From Amycolatopsis albispora (GTDB lineage Bacteria > Actinomycetota > Actinomycetes > Mycobacteriales > Pseudonocardiaceae): DNA of 64,000 nt. The position numbers and the translations under genes were made by a program. Positions within the stretch are counted from its first letter, which is position 1. Each line of letters begins with the position of its first letter. Below, in pieces: positions 17,630 to 26,391 of this stretch. The stretch is taken from positions 4,092,001-4,156,000 of the forward strand of contig NZ_CP015163.1 in the NCBI RefSeq assembly GCF_003312875.1. Direction: 5' to 3'. Under the pieces are notes generated by a model that was given only the letters and a program-made list of their open reading frames with translations, searched no databases and was not told the DNA's origin.

Positions 17630-18433
17630 GTCCAGCGGCACCTTGGGCTGGTCGTGCTCGACCACGTACTCCCGGATCCCGGACTGGGCGTGGGCGCGGA
17701 AGATCTCCGGCCAGTCGAGGATGCCGTGCCCGACGTCCTCGAACGAGCCGTTGGGCGCCATGTCCTTCACGTGGTAGACCGGGAACCGCCCCGGATACCG
17801 CGCGAAGTACGCCAGCGGGTCGTACCCGCCCTGGTAGATCCAGTAGATGTCCAGCTCGAAGTTCACGAACCGCGGATCGGTCTCCTCGACCAGGATGTCG
17901 TAGAGCACCCGGCCGTCGACGGTCTTGAAGTCGACCCCGTGGTTGTGGAACAGGAACTTCAACCCGGCGCTGCGGGCGAGCACGCCCCACCTGCCGAACT
18001 CCGACGCCGCCAGCTGGTAGCCGGCGACCGTCTGCAGTGAACCCGGCAGCGAGGGCACGACGATGTACCGCACCCCCAGCGCCCTCGCGGTCTCGATCTC
18101 CTTGACCGCGTTGGCACGCATGGCGTCCCAGCTGGTGTGCGTGAGCACCGCCCGCAGCCCCGCCTTGTCGAGCATGGCGCGGAACGCCTGCGGGCTGTGC
18201 CCGTAGAGCCCGCTGACCCCGACCGTGGCGTAGCCGATCGTGCCGAGCGCGTTGAGCGTGCCCTGCGCGTCCGCGGTCATCAGCGAGCGCACGGTGTACA
18301 GCTGGATGCCGATGTGGTCCAGCGGCACCGAGGTCAGCGGCTCGGCCGCGGCGACCGCGCTGATGCCGCCGGTGAGCCCCAGCGCCACCGTGGTTCCGGC
18401 GGCCAGCTTCAGGAAAGTACGTCGTGATTCCAC
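17585..18433 (-). CDS. Tat-exported sugar phosphate isomerase/epimerase-like TIM barrel
   Basis: The 282-residue protein opens with a twin-arginine signal (SRRTFLKLAAG, then a hydrophobic stretch ending AVAAAE), so it is exported folded, which suggests a bound metal. The rest is an AP-endonuclease-2/xylose-isomerase-type barrel with HIGIQLYTVR, LKFLFHNHGVDF, FELDIYWIYQGG and YHVKDM, whose His/Glu/Asp residues would hold the metal. It is 11 bases downstream of the ThuA/sugar-dehydrogenase gene in one operon. Such exported barrels are linked to 3-keto-glycoside processing (inference here). Confidence 0.85.
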   Translation of the reverse strand: MESRRTFLKLAAGTTVALGLTGGISAVAAAEPLTSVPLDHIGIQLYTVRSLMTADAQGTLNALGTIGYATVGVSGLYGHSPQAFRAMLDKAGLRAVLTHTSWDAMRANAVKEIETARALGVRYIVVPSLPGSLQTVAGYQLAASEFGRWGVLARSAGLKFLFHNHGVDFKTVDGRVLYDILVEETDPRFVNFELDIYWIYQGGYDPLAYFARYPGRFPVYHVKDMAPNGSFEDVGHGILDWPEIFRAHAQSGIREYVVEHDQPKVPLDSAARSYEYLRTVRF

Positions 18434-18444
18434 AGCTGCTCCCT

Positions 18445-21400
18445 TCAGTTGACCGTCACGACCACGTGGCCGTTGCTGGTGACGCCGGTGTCGTCCACCA
18501 CCGTGAGCCGGGCGGTGTAGGTACCCTTGCGCGGGTACGCGTGGCTCGCGGTCTGGCCGTCCGCCTTGGTGTTGTCACCGAAGTCCCAGTGGTACTCGGT
18601 GATCGTGCGACCGGCGGGCGGGGTGACCTTCGCGCTCAGCGCCACCGTCAGCGGCGCCGCGCCCGAAGCCGGGGCCGCCGTCACGTCCACCGCGGCGTTG
18701 ATGCCCGGCAGCGTCGCGCCCTGCCCGTTGAACTGCAGCCAGTCCAGCGAAAGCAGGTCCGCCTTGCCCGGTGCCCACTCGGGGTTGACGAACACCGCGT
18801 GCAGCTTGATCGGGCGGCCCGGATCGGTCAGCGGCACGGTCGGGGAGACCAGGTTGCCCCAGCCGCCGGTGTTCGGGATGGCCACCGAGCCGAGCAGCGG
18901 CCCGGTCGGCGAATCCGCGCGGAACTCGATGGTGCCGCCGAGCCCGCCGGAACCCGCGCCGACGGTCACCGAGCCGATGTCCTTGAGGTTGATCGGGTCG
19001 TAGGCCACCCAGTCACCGTGCTCGATCTCGCCGAGGCGCTTGCCGGCCGACGCGCCGCTGTTGTTGATCGTCTGCGCGCCGCCGTTGGTGCCGCCGGTGC
19101 CCTCGTGGTGCTCGGCCTCCTTGCGCTTCGGCTCCAGGGTCAGGTGCGCCGACCCGACCAGGCTCGGCGCGCCGCGGCCACCGGAGTCGGTGTAGGTGGC
19201 GCTGAGCGCGGCGAACAGGTTCTGGCCAGGGCCGTGGCTGCCGCCGGCGTCGGTCTGGACGGTGCCGGTGCAGCCGGTCACGTTGTCCATCGGGTGCAGG
19301 TGCGAGTCGTGCCCGAGCTGGGACTGCACCACCACCTTCGAGCAGTCGATCCGGCCGTCCTCGCGGTCGGTGACCTCGACGGTGAACGGGATCCGGTCGC
19401 CGAAGTCGAACATGCCGCCGTGCACCGGCGTGGTCACCTTGACCTCCGGCCGGGTGTTGCCGGGCGTGATCTCGGCAACCGCGACCCCGGTGAGGTCGTT
19501 CGTCGTGCTGGTGACGGTGAGCCTGGCGGCGAACCGGCCCGGTTCGGTGTAGACGTGCGTCGGGTTCGGCTCGGTCGAATCCACCGTGCCGTTGCCGTCG
19601 AAGTCCCAGGCGTAGGTGATCGGCTCGCCGTCACCACCGCCGGTGCCCTCGCTGGAGAAGTTCACCGTCAGCGGCACACGGCCGTTGTCCACCGAAGGCG
19701 TCACCTTGGCCGACGGCGCGCGGCCGTTGGCCACGTAGTCGATCCGGTAGATGCCGGCGCCCTCGTTGCTGCCACCGCGGCCGGTGCCGCTGCCCGCGCC
19801 GAAGTCGATCACGTACAGCGAGCCGTCCGGGCCGAACTCCGCCTCGAAGGGCTGGATCCAGCTCATCCCGCCGAGCATGCTGTTGATCGAGTTCAGGTCA
19901 CCGGCCTTGACCGGGCCGAATTTCGGGTCGGTGAAGGTCTGGTCGGCCTGCTGGACCGACATCGCCTTGAACCACTTGCGGGTCAGCTCGTAGTTGAGCC
20001 ACTTGCCGTCGAAGTACTCCGGGAACTTGGTGACCAGCGGGTTGTCCGGGTTGTGATCGTAGACCGGGCCGCCCATCGGGCCACCGCCACCGGTGCCCAG
20101 CTCGGGGAACTCCTTCGAGGCCGAGTAGGCGTACCAGACCCACGCCGGCGTCGCGGGCGGCAGCTCGGTCAGGCCGGTGTTGTTCGGTGAGTCGTTGACC
20201 AGCTTGCCGCAGTCGAACTTGCCCTTGTTGGTGTTGGTGGCGAAGTCCCAGTCGTTGAACGGGGTGTTGTTGCCGACGCAGTACGGCCAGCCCTGGTTGC
20301 CCGCCTTGGTGATCCGGTCGAACTCGACCGTGCCCTCCGGGCCGCGCTCGGGATTGGCGGCGCGTGAGTCCGGGCCGTAGTCCCCGACCAGCAGCGCGCC
20401 GGTGTGCGGGTCGACGGTGATCCGGAACGGGTTGCGCATGCCCATCACGTAGATCTCGGGGCGCGTCTTCTCGGTGCCCGGCGGGAACAGGTTGCCCTCG
20501 GGCACGGTGTAGGTGCCGTCCGGCTGGGGCGTGATCCGCAGGACCTTGCCGCGAAGGTCGTTGGTGTTGCCCGCGGTGCCCTGGGCGTCCCACGCCCGGC
20601 GGCCTTCGCGCTCGTCGATCGGGGTGAAGCCGTCGGAGGCGAACGGGTCGGTGTTGTCGCCGGTGGCGATGTAGAGGTCGCCGCCCTTGCTCATCGCCAG
20701 CGAACCCGCCATGTGCGAGTTGGCGCGGCCCTCACCGCGGAAGGTGGGGATCTCCAGCAGGCGCTTCTCGCTGGCCGGGTCCACGGTGTCACCGGTGACG
20801 GTGAACCGGGAGACGTTGAGCCGTTTCTCCACCTTGTCCGAATAGAGCAGGTACAGGTGGTGGTTCTCGGCGAAGCCGGGGTCCAGCGTGAGCCCGAGCA
20901 GGCCGTCGGACTGGCTGGTCATGTCGGAGCTGTACTGGAAGTCCAGCGCGGTGCTGATCTTCAGCGTCTGCTGGTCGATGATCTTCAGGGCGCCGGTGCG
21001 CTGGATGTAGAACACCCGGCGGTCCGGGGCCACGGCCAGCTCGAACGGGTCGGCCAGGCCCTGGGTCTGCAGCGGCACCCGCTGGAAGTTCTTGTCCTGG
21101 GTGGCCCCGCACTCACCCGGCTTCGCGCCGGAGGCCCATTCGATGCCGCCGAGCAGGTGGTTCAGGAACAGCGGGTCGGCGAACTTCTCCTTGGCGTGCC
21201 CGCCCGCGGTGAACCAGGAGCGGCCGCCGTCGTAGTTCTGGCACCACGACCACGGGTGCTCCAGGCCCTGGTCCAGACCAGGGAGGCCGTCCCCGATCTT
21301 GATCTGGGCCAGCGTGTGCACCTTGCCGGTCGGGTTGACCTTCCAGTTGTACCACTCCTCGTGCTGCTCCCAGAGCTCCGGAAGGTCCTTTGTGGACGGG

Positions 21401-21900
21401 TGTACCCGGTCCAGCACCTTGACCCGGCCGACCTGCGGCGTGGGGTGGTGGGTGAAGATCGCGCCGACCAGGCCCTCGTACCAGGCCCAGTCGCGCTCGC
21501 TGGCCGAGGCCGCGTGGATGCCGGTGTAACCGCCACCGGCCTGGATGAAGCGCTGGAAGGCCGCGCGCTGCTCGGCGTTGAGCAGGTCGCCCTTCTCCGG
21601 CGTGGAGTTGGTGTTGTTGAAGATGATCGCGTCGAACCGGGCCAGGTTCGCGTCGGTGAACGCGGCCGCGTCGTCGGTGGCTTCGACGTCGAACTGGTGC
21701 TCCGCGCCGAGCTTCTCGATCGCCGCGATCCCGGCCGGGATCGAGTCGTGGTAGAAGTTCGTGACCTTGGAGAACACCAGTACCGAGAATCTGGCCTGTG
21801 CCGCGGCTGGTGCCGCGGTCAAGGCCGCCGCCATGGCCGTGGCCAGCAACAACCCGGCCAAAGCCGACCACCTGGTTTTCGCACGGGACTTCAACCGCAT
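18445..21900 (-). CDS. Giant secreted ThuA / sugar dehydrogenase / PKD / CBM protein (1151 aa)
   Basis: The ATG at 21900 opens a standard signal peptide (basic MRLKSRAKTR, hydrophobic core, AAAQA cleavage about residue 36). Domains in order: ThuA-like glutamine-amidotransferase fold (about 37-260), a PQQ-type glucose/sorbosone dehydrogenase beta-propeller (about 275-690), a PKD domain with WDFDGNG, a beta-sandwich region, a CBM6-like carbohydrate-binding module near EIEHGDWVAYDPINLKDIG, and a C-terminal PKD with YHWDFGDNT. It should bind and oxidise a carbohydrate outside the cell. Frame extends upstream to 22134, but that part is coding shadow. Co-transcribed with the Tat-exported barrel. 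Confidence 0.88.
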   Translation of the reverse strand: MRLKSRAKTRWSALAGLLLATAMAAALTAAPAAAQARFSVLVFSKVTNFYHDSIPAGIAAIEKLGAEHQFDVEATDDAAAFTDANLARFDAIIFNNTNSTPEKGDLLNAEQRAAFQRFIQAGGGYTGIHAASASERDWAWYEGLVGAIFTHHPTPQVGRVKVLDRVHPSTKDLPELWEQHEEWYNWKVNPTGKVHTLAQIKIGDGLPGLDQGLEHPWSWCQNYDGGRSWFTAGGHAKEKFADPLFLNHLLGGIEWASGAKPGECGATQDKNFQRVPLQTQGLADPFELAVAPDRRVFYIQRTGALKIIDQQTLKISTALDFQYSSDMTSQSDGLLGLTLDPGFAENHHLYLLYSDKVEKRLNVSRFTVTGDTVDPASEKRLLEIPTFRGEGRANSHMAGSLAMSKGGDLYIATGDNTDPFASDGFTPIDEREGRRAWDAQGTAGNTNDLRGKVLRITPQPDGTYTVPEGNLFPPGTEKTRPEIYVMGMRNPFRITVDPHTGALLVGDYGPDSRAANPERGPEGTVEFDRITKAGNQGWPYCVGNNTPFNDWDFATNTNKGKFDCGKLVNDSPNNTGLTELPPATPAWVWYAYSASKEFPELGTGGGGPMGGPVYDHNPDNPLVTKFPEYFDGKWLNYELTRKWFKAMSVQQADQTFTDPKFGPVKAGDLNSINSMLGGMSWIQPFEAEFGPDGSLYVIDFGAGSGTGRGGSNEGAGIYRIDYVANGRAPSAKVTPSVDNGRVPLTVNFSSEGTGGGDGEPITYAWDFDGNGTVDSTEPNPTHVYTEPGRFAARLTVTSTTNDLTGVAVAEITPGNTRPEVKVTTPVHGGMFDFGDRIPFTVEVTDREDGRIDCSKVVVQSQLGHDSHLHPMDNVTGCTGTVQTDAGGSHGPGQNLFAALSATYTDSGGRGAPSLVGSAHLTLEPKRKEAEHHEGTGGTNGGAQTINNSGASAGKRLGEIEHGDWVAYDPINLKDIGSVTVGAGSGGLGGTIEFRADSPTGPLLGSVAIPNTGGWGNLVSPTVPLTDPGRPIKLHAVFVNPEWAPGKADLLSLDWLQFNGQGATLPGINAAVDVTAAPASGAAPLTVALSAKVTPPAGRTITEYHWDFGDNTKADGQTASHAYPRKGTYTARLTVVDDTGVTSNGHVVVTVN

Positions 21901-22101
21901 CACGGGGTCCAACCTCTCTGTTGGCGTTCGCTGCGATGTGGTTGCCATCGGGAGTCCGTCGGGGGTATCGGCGGATCCAGGTTTCCGCTGGGTGTGCCGC
22001 GTTAAGGCCCTCGTACCGGGTCGTACTCGGGCCTTGGCGCGGTGCGGCCAGCGGGAAGCTGGGCCGTCGAGATCCTCGGCGGACTCCCGATGGCGACCAC
22101 T

Positions 22102-22142
22102 AACCGTGGGTGCGGCACCTGGCGGGTGCCGCACCCACGGTT
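22102..22142. terminator. Hairpin between the secreted-repeat gene and the ThuA gene
   Basis: Perfect 17-base arms (22102-22118, AACCGTGGGTGCGGCAC, and 22126-22142) with a 7-base loop lie 43 bases after the stop of the minus-strand gene at 22185. The rest of the 284-base gap 21901-22184 holds no gene; the promoter of the ThuA gene must be there but is not recognisable. Confidence 0.7.
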
Positions 22143-22184
22143 TGGAGCTACTTCCCCAGCCCGTTCAGCGCGGTGTGGTGCGGA

Positions 22185-23183
22185 TCAGAGCTGAGCGGGC
22201 CCAGCGACGGCGGCCGCGTTCTCGGCGGCGGAACGGCGCTGGTCGACCTTGGCCTGGGCCTCGGCCTCGGGGCTGACCGCGGCCGACCGGGCGGCGAACC
22301 CGGAAGCGGAAGCGGACAGGTTTTCGAACTGACCGGAGACGGTGCCGCGCACGCGGTTGTCCGATCCGGTCGGAGCCGGGGAGTTGCCCGTGCCGGCGAG
22401 GTTGCCCCGGATGATGTTGTTGCTCACGCGCACGTCGGCGGTGTTGTCGGAGATCGTGACGTTGCCGCCCCAGTAGCTGGCCTGCGTGCAGCCGATGACC
22501 GGGCCGTCGGCGCCGATCTGCAGGGTGTGCGAGTTGCCGGTGTAGGTGGCGTTGCCGTAGACCTCACCACCGCAGAACACCGAGCCCAGCGTGGCGCCCG
22601 AAACGCTCAGGTTGGCGCCGACCACCACGTTGGTCAGGTCCAGGTAGGACACCCCGGTGCCGGTGACCGACTTGGCGAACTCCGAGTTCTCCGCGTAGAC
22701 CTCACCGACGGTGGAGGTGACGTCGCCGCCGACCTCGGCACCGCTGAGGAAGGCGTAGGTGGAGCGCTCGGGGTGGGCCGCGGCGGAGACCTTGACGTTG
22801 CCGCCGACCGGACCACCGGAGAGGAAGGTGCCGTAGGCGTCGGTGAGCACCACGTCACCGGCGATCTTGGTGGCCTGCGCGTCGAAGAAGCCGTCGTCCT
22901 GCACTGCGACACCACCGTCGAAGGTGCCCCCGGTGACGACCAGGTTCGCACCCGGCTCCACGGTCACCGAGCCGGTGACTCTGGTGCCGTCCAGCACGCA
23001 CGACTTGCCCGATGCCACCCGGAGCTCACCGGGCACGGTCACGGCGCCGCCACTGCCTTCGCAGAAGGTGACAAAACCGGCGCTCGCCGGGGTCGCCAGC
23101 GCGACCAGCCCGAGGCTGGAGCTGGCGGCGGCCAGGGTGAGCGCGGCCAGGGACTTCGTGCGGGCATGACTGAGACCGAACAT
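22185..23183 (-). CDS. Secreted repeat protein, probable beta-solenoid (332 aa)
   Basis: A signal peptide (basic start, ALTLAAASSSLGLVALA, cleavage at ASA) is followed by irregular 20-25-residue repeats rich in Gly, Val, Thr and Asn (GTRVTGSVTVEPGANLVVTG, GGTFDGGVAVQDDGFFDA and later units). That pattern suits a right-handed beta-helix exposed outside the cell. Three cysteines are conserved at repeat edges. The C-terminal 60 residues are Ala-rich and helical. No catalytic motif is seen, so a surface or matrix role is as likely as carbohydrate binding. A LacI-type operator 64 bases upstream links it to the sugar island. AAGAGG precedes the ATG. Confidence 0.72.
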   Translation of the reverse strand: MFGLSHARTKSLAALTLAAASSSLGLVALATPASAGFVTFCEGSGGAVTVPGELRVASGKSCVLDGTRVTGSVTVEPGANLVVTGGTFDGGVAVQDDGFFDAQATKIAGDVVLTDAYGTFLSGGPVGGNVKVSAAAHPERSTYAFLSGAEVGGDVTSTVGEVYAENSEFAKSVTGTGVSYLDLTNVVVGANLSVSGATLGSVFCGGEVYGNATYTGNSHTLQIGADGPVIGCTQASYWGGNVTISDNTADVRVSNNIIRGNLAGTGNSPAPTGSDNRVRGTVSGQFENLSASASGFAARSAAVSPEAEAQAKVDQRRSAAENAAAVAGPAQL

Positions 23184-23246
23184 GTGGACCTCTTCCGTTT
23201 CAGCGTCGTTTTAGTTCCGGTTGGGTTTTATTCAAGAAAACTGAAA

Positions 23247-23258
23247 GAAAGCGCTATC
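23247..23258. promoter_or_regulatory. LacI-family operator upstream of the secreted-repeat gene
   Basis: GAAAGCGCTATC differs by one base from the perfect palindrome GAAAGCGCTTTC found at 29629. It contains the AARCGYTW core typical of LacI-family sites. It lies in a relatively AT-rich 151-base gap (23184-23334), in the promoter region of the gene at 22185-23183. Confidence 0.6.
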
Positions 23259-23334
23259 AGTTACCCCTGTGAACATTAGATTCGGAATCCTTGAAGTCAA
23301 TCGAGCATTCGGGGCAACAGACTTCACGCAATGC

Positions 23335-24495
23335 CTACAGCTTCAAATCCGGAACGTCAAGACGCCTGCCCGCACGCCAGGCCCGTAAGCCCAGTTCAGC
23401 GAGCTGGACCCCCCGCGCGCCGGCCAGGAAGTCCCAGGGGAATTCCTCACCCAGAACCACGTGCTTCAGGAAAAGCTCCCACTGAACCTTGAATCCGTTG
23501 TCGAACTGTTCGTTGTCCGGGACCTCCTGCCACTGGGCGCGGAAGTCCTCGCCTGCCGGGAGGTCCGGGTTCCACACCGGCTTCGGCGTCATCGCGCGGT
23601 GCTGCACGCGGCAGCGCCGCAACCCGGCCACCGCACTGCCCTCGGTACCGTCCACCTGGAACTCGACCAGTTCGTCGCGGAACACCCTGGTCGCCCAGGA
23701 CGAGTTGACCTGCGCGATGATGCCGCCGTCGAGTTCGAAGATGCCGTAGGCCGCGTCGTCCGCGGTGGCCGGGTAGGACCGGCCCGCCTCGTCGACCCGC
23801 CGCGGGATGTGCGTGGCGCCCTGGCACTGCACGGTCCGCACGCCGGCGAAGATCTCCTCCAGCACGTACCGCCAATGGCAGAACATGTCCACGATGATTC
23901 CGCCGCCGTCTTCGGCGCGGTAGTTCCAGGACGGCCGCTGCGCCTCCTGCCAGTCGCCTTCGAACACCCAGTAGCCGAACTCACCGCGCACCGACAGGAT
24001 CTGCCCGAAGAAGCCGCCGTCGACAAGCCGCTTCAACTTGCGCAAACCGGGCAGGAACAGCTTGTCCTGGACCACCCCGGCCTTGACCCCCGCGTCACGC
24101 GCCAGCCTGGCCAGCTCCAGTGCGCCCTCGGTGTGCTCGGCGGTCGGCTTTTCGGTGTAGATGTGCTTGCCCGCCGCGATCGCCTTCTTGATGGCGTCCG
24201 CCCGCGCGCTGGTCACCTGGGCGTCGAAGTAGATCTCGGTGTCCGGCAGGGCCAGTGCCTCGTCCAGGTCGGTGGTCCACCGGTCGATGCCGTGGTCCTT
24301 CGCGATCGAGGCCAGCTTCGCCTCGCTGCGCCCGACCAGGATCGGCTCCGGCAGCAGCACGGCGCCGTCGGCGAGCCGGAGCCCGCCCTGCTCGCGAATG
24401 GCCAGGATGGACCGCAGCAGGTGCTGCCGGTAGCCCATCCGGCCGGTCACGCCGTTCATCACGATCCCGATCGACCGCTGTTCGATCCCCGCCAT
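23335..24495 (-). CDS. Gfo/Idh/MocA-family NAD(P)-dependent oxidoreductase
   Basis: The 386-residue protein starts at the ATG at 24495 (MAGIEQRS). It has an N-terminal Rossmann domain, in which the usual GxGxxG is a variant GVTGRMG. The YTEKPTAEHTEGALELARLA segment carries the catalytic EKP motif, and the C-terminal alpha/beta domain includes NYRAEDGGGIIVDMFCHW (catalytic Asp/His). Such enzymes oxidise sugars or inositols at a hydroxyl group. It is the last gene of the permease-binding protein-ATPase-oxidoreductase operon, so the imported compound is probably its substrate. The substrate is not known. Confidence 0.87.
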   Translation of the reverse strand: MAGIEQRSIGIVMNGVTGRMGYRQHLLRSILAIREQGGLRLADGAVLLPEPILVGRSEAKLASIAKDHGIDRWTTDLDEALALPDTEIYFDAQVTSARADAIKKAIAAGKHIYTEKPTAEHTEGALELARLARDAGVKAGVVQDKLFLPGLRKLKRLVDGGFFGQILSVRGEFGYWVFEGDWQEAQRPSWNYRAEDGGGIIVDMFCHWRYVLEEIFAGVRTVQCQGATHIPRRVDEAGRSYPATADDAAYGIFELDGGIIAQVNSSWATRVFRDELVEFQVDGTEGSAVAGLRRCRVQHRAMTPKPVWNPDLPAGEDFRAQWQEVPDNEQFDNGFKVQWELFLKHVVLGEEFPWDFLAGARGVQLAELGLRAWRAGRRLDVPDLKL

Positions 24496-24524
24496 GCCAG
24501 CCCTTCCCGAAGTCTTCGAATGTG

Positions 24525-25358
24525 TCAGTCGGCCGCGGAGGCCGAGCCGAGGTGGTCGCGGATCACCCTGGTGGCGCGCGCGAACTCGGGCTCCGCCATG
24601 GTCGCCGCGTACTCGCGCTCGACCGGCAGGTCCACGTCGACGACGCCGGCGATGGTGCCGGGGCGCGCGGTCATCATCACCACCCGGTCGGCCAGGTAGA
24701 CCGCCTCCGCGATGGAGTGCGTGACCAGCAGGATCGTGGTGCCGGTCTCCTGCCAGATGCGCCGCAGCTCGACGTTCATCTGCTCCCTGGTCAGCGCGTC
24801 CAGCGCGCCGAAGGGCTCGTCCATCAGCAGCACCGGCGGCCGGTGCAGCAGCGCGCGGCACAACGCCACGCGCTGCTGCATGCCCCCGGACAGCTCGTGC
24901 GGATAGGCGTCCTCGAACCCGGCGAGGCCGGTCATCTCGATCAGCTCGTCCGCCCGGCGCCGCGCCGCCTCCGGCTCCATCCGGCGCATTTCGGCCTGCA
25001 GCAGGATGTTCTTGCGGGCCGAGCGCCACTCCAGCAGTGCCGCGCGCTGGAACACGTAACCGATGTCGCGGCGCGGCCCGGTGACCTCCGCGCCGAGCAC
25101 GCGCACCCCGCCGGTGGACGGCTTGAGCAGCCCGGAGGCCAGTTTCAGCAGGGTCGACTTGCCGCAGCCGGACGGGCCGACGATCGCGACGAACTCCCCC
25201 GGCTCGACCTTCAGCGTCACCTCGTGCAGCGCGGTGACGTCCCGCTTCTTGGTGCGGAAGCGGACCGCGACGTCGGTCAGTTCGACCGCGTGCCCGGTGC
25301 CCGTCGGCGTGGTCGGCGTGATCGGCGTGGATGCAGCCGTGCTCATGTCGTCCGTCAT
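24525..25358 (-). CDS. ABC transporter ATP-binding protein, SsuB/TauB type
   Basis: The 277-residue ATPase has Walker A GPSGCGKST at about residues 61-69, the signature LSGGMQQR and Walker B LLMDEPFGALD followed by the switch histidine in VTHSIAEA. The subgroup pattern (TREQMNVELRRIWQETGTT) is that of nitrate/sulfonate/taurine/pyrimidine-precursor importers. Its ATG overlaps the binding-protein stop by four bases. Together with the permease and lipoprotein it forms a complete importer at the membrane. Confidence 0.92.
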   Translation of the reverse strand: MTDDMSTAASTPITPTTPTGTGHAVELTDVAVRFRTKKRDVTALHEVTLKVEPGEFVAIVGPSGCGKSTLLKLASGLLKPSTGGVRVLGAEVTGPRRDIGYVFQRAALLEWRSARKNILLQAEMRRMEPEAARRRADELIEMTGLAGFEDAYPHELSGGMQQRVALCRALLHRPPVLLMDEPFGALDALTREQMNVELRRIWQETGTTILLVTHSIAEAVYLADRVVMMTARPGTIAGVVDVDLPVEREYAATMAEPEFARATRVIRDHLGSASAAD

Positions 25359-26374
25359 CCCTTCGGGGCGAGCGCGCCGTCCCAGTAGGCGCTGGGCTCT
25401 TCGGCCTTCTGGATCACGCCGGCGCTCGCGAAGATCTCGATGGTCTTGCGCCAGTCGGCTTCGTCGTTGACGCCGGGCGCCTTGCCCTGCGTCGCCTGGG
25501 TGTTGAGCAGTTCCAGGGTCTTGGCGAACTGCTCGGTGAGCACCGGCTTCGACGGCAGCTGCTCCGAGGAGCCCTGCATCGCGTCCACCGCGGCGGCCTG
25601 GTCGCCCTTGGCCGCGGTCCAGGCCTCACTCGAGGCGGTGACCATGCGCTGCACCAGGTCCTTGCGCTCGGTGAGCGTCTTCTGCGAGGTGAGCAGGCCG
25701 TTGGAGAAGAAGCTCAGCCCGTGCTCGGCGAAGCGGAGGTAGGAGACCTGCTTGCCGGCCTTCTCCTGCATGGTCGGGCCCTGGTCGGTGGCGTAACCGA
25801 GCAGCGCGTCGGTCTGGCCCGACATGACCGCGGCCATCTTGCCGGCGGCGTCGGTGTTCTGCAGGGTCACGTCACCTTCGGCCAAGCCGTTCGCCTTGAG
25901 GAAGGCGGGGAACGTTTTGCTCAGCGCGTCACCGGCGGTACTGGCGATCTTCTTGCCCTTGAGATCGGCCGGCGTGGCGATTCCCTTGTCCGAAAAGAAC
26001 TGCACCGAAGACGGGGTGGTCTGCAGGAAAACGCCGATGCTCTTGACCTTCATGCCCTGCCCGACCCCGGCCAGCAAAGCGGGCGTGTCGGCCCAGCCGA
26101 AATCGGTCTGGTCGGCGCCGGTGGCCTGCACGGTTTTCTGCGAACCCTGCCCGGCGCGGATTTCCAGGTCGATCCCGTGCTTTTCGAAGATCTTCTTGTT
26201 CTTGCCGTAGTAGAACGGGGCGTGTTCGCCGTACGGGTACCAGTTCAGCGTGAGCGTGACCTTGTCCAGGGTCTTGCCGTCGGCACTGGTGGACTGCGGC
26301 GTTTCCGAGCCACCGCAACCGGTGGCCAGCAGCAGCACCGCGGCGGCTCCTGCGGCGAGAGCGCGGAGTTTCAT
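25355..26374 (-). CDS. ABC transporter substrate-binding lipoprotein, SsuA/NMT1-THI5 type
   Basis: The ATG at 26374 gives 339 residues with a lipoprotein signal ending in LATGC (lipidated Cys20). The mature part shows the NMT1/THI5-like fold: VTLTLNWYPYGEHAPFYYGK, GSQKTVQATGADQTDFGWAD and SDKGIATPADLKGKKIAST. This family usually binds pyrimidine precursors, nitrate, taurine or aromatic anions rather than sugars. That is odd given the catabolic genes beside it, and suggests a non-standard ligand. AGAGG lies nine bases before the start. Confidence 0.9.
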   Translation of the reverse strand: MKLRALAAGAAAVLLLATGCGGSETPQSTSADGKTLDKVTLTLNWYPYGEHAPFYYGKNKKIFEKHGIDLEIRAGQGSQKTVQATGADQTDFGWADTPALLAGVGQGMKVKSIGVFLQTTPSSVQFFSDKGIATPADLKGKKIASTAGDALSKTFPAFLKANGLAEGDVTLQNTDAAGKMAAVMSGQTDALLGYATDQGPTMQEKAGKQVSYLRFAEHGLSFFSNGLLTSQKTLTERKDLVQRMVTASSEAWTAAKGDQAAAVDAMQGSSEQLPSKPVLTEQFAKTLELLNTQATQGKAPGVNDEADWRKTIEIFASAGVIQKAEEPSAYWDGALAPKG

Positions 26375-26391
26375 TCTTGAACGCCTCTTCT

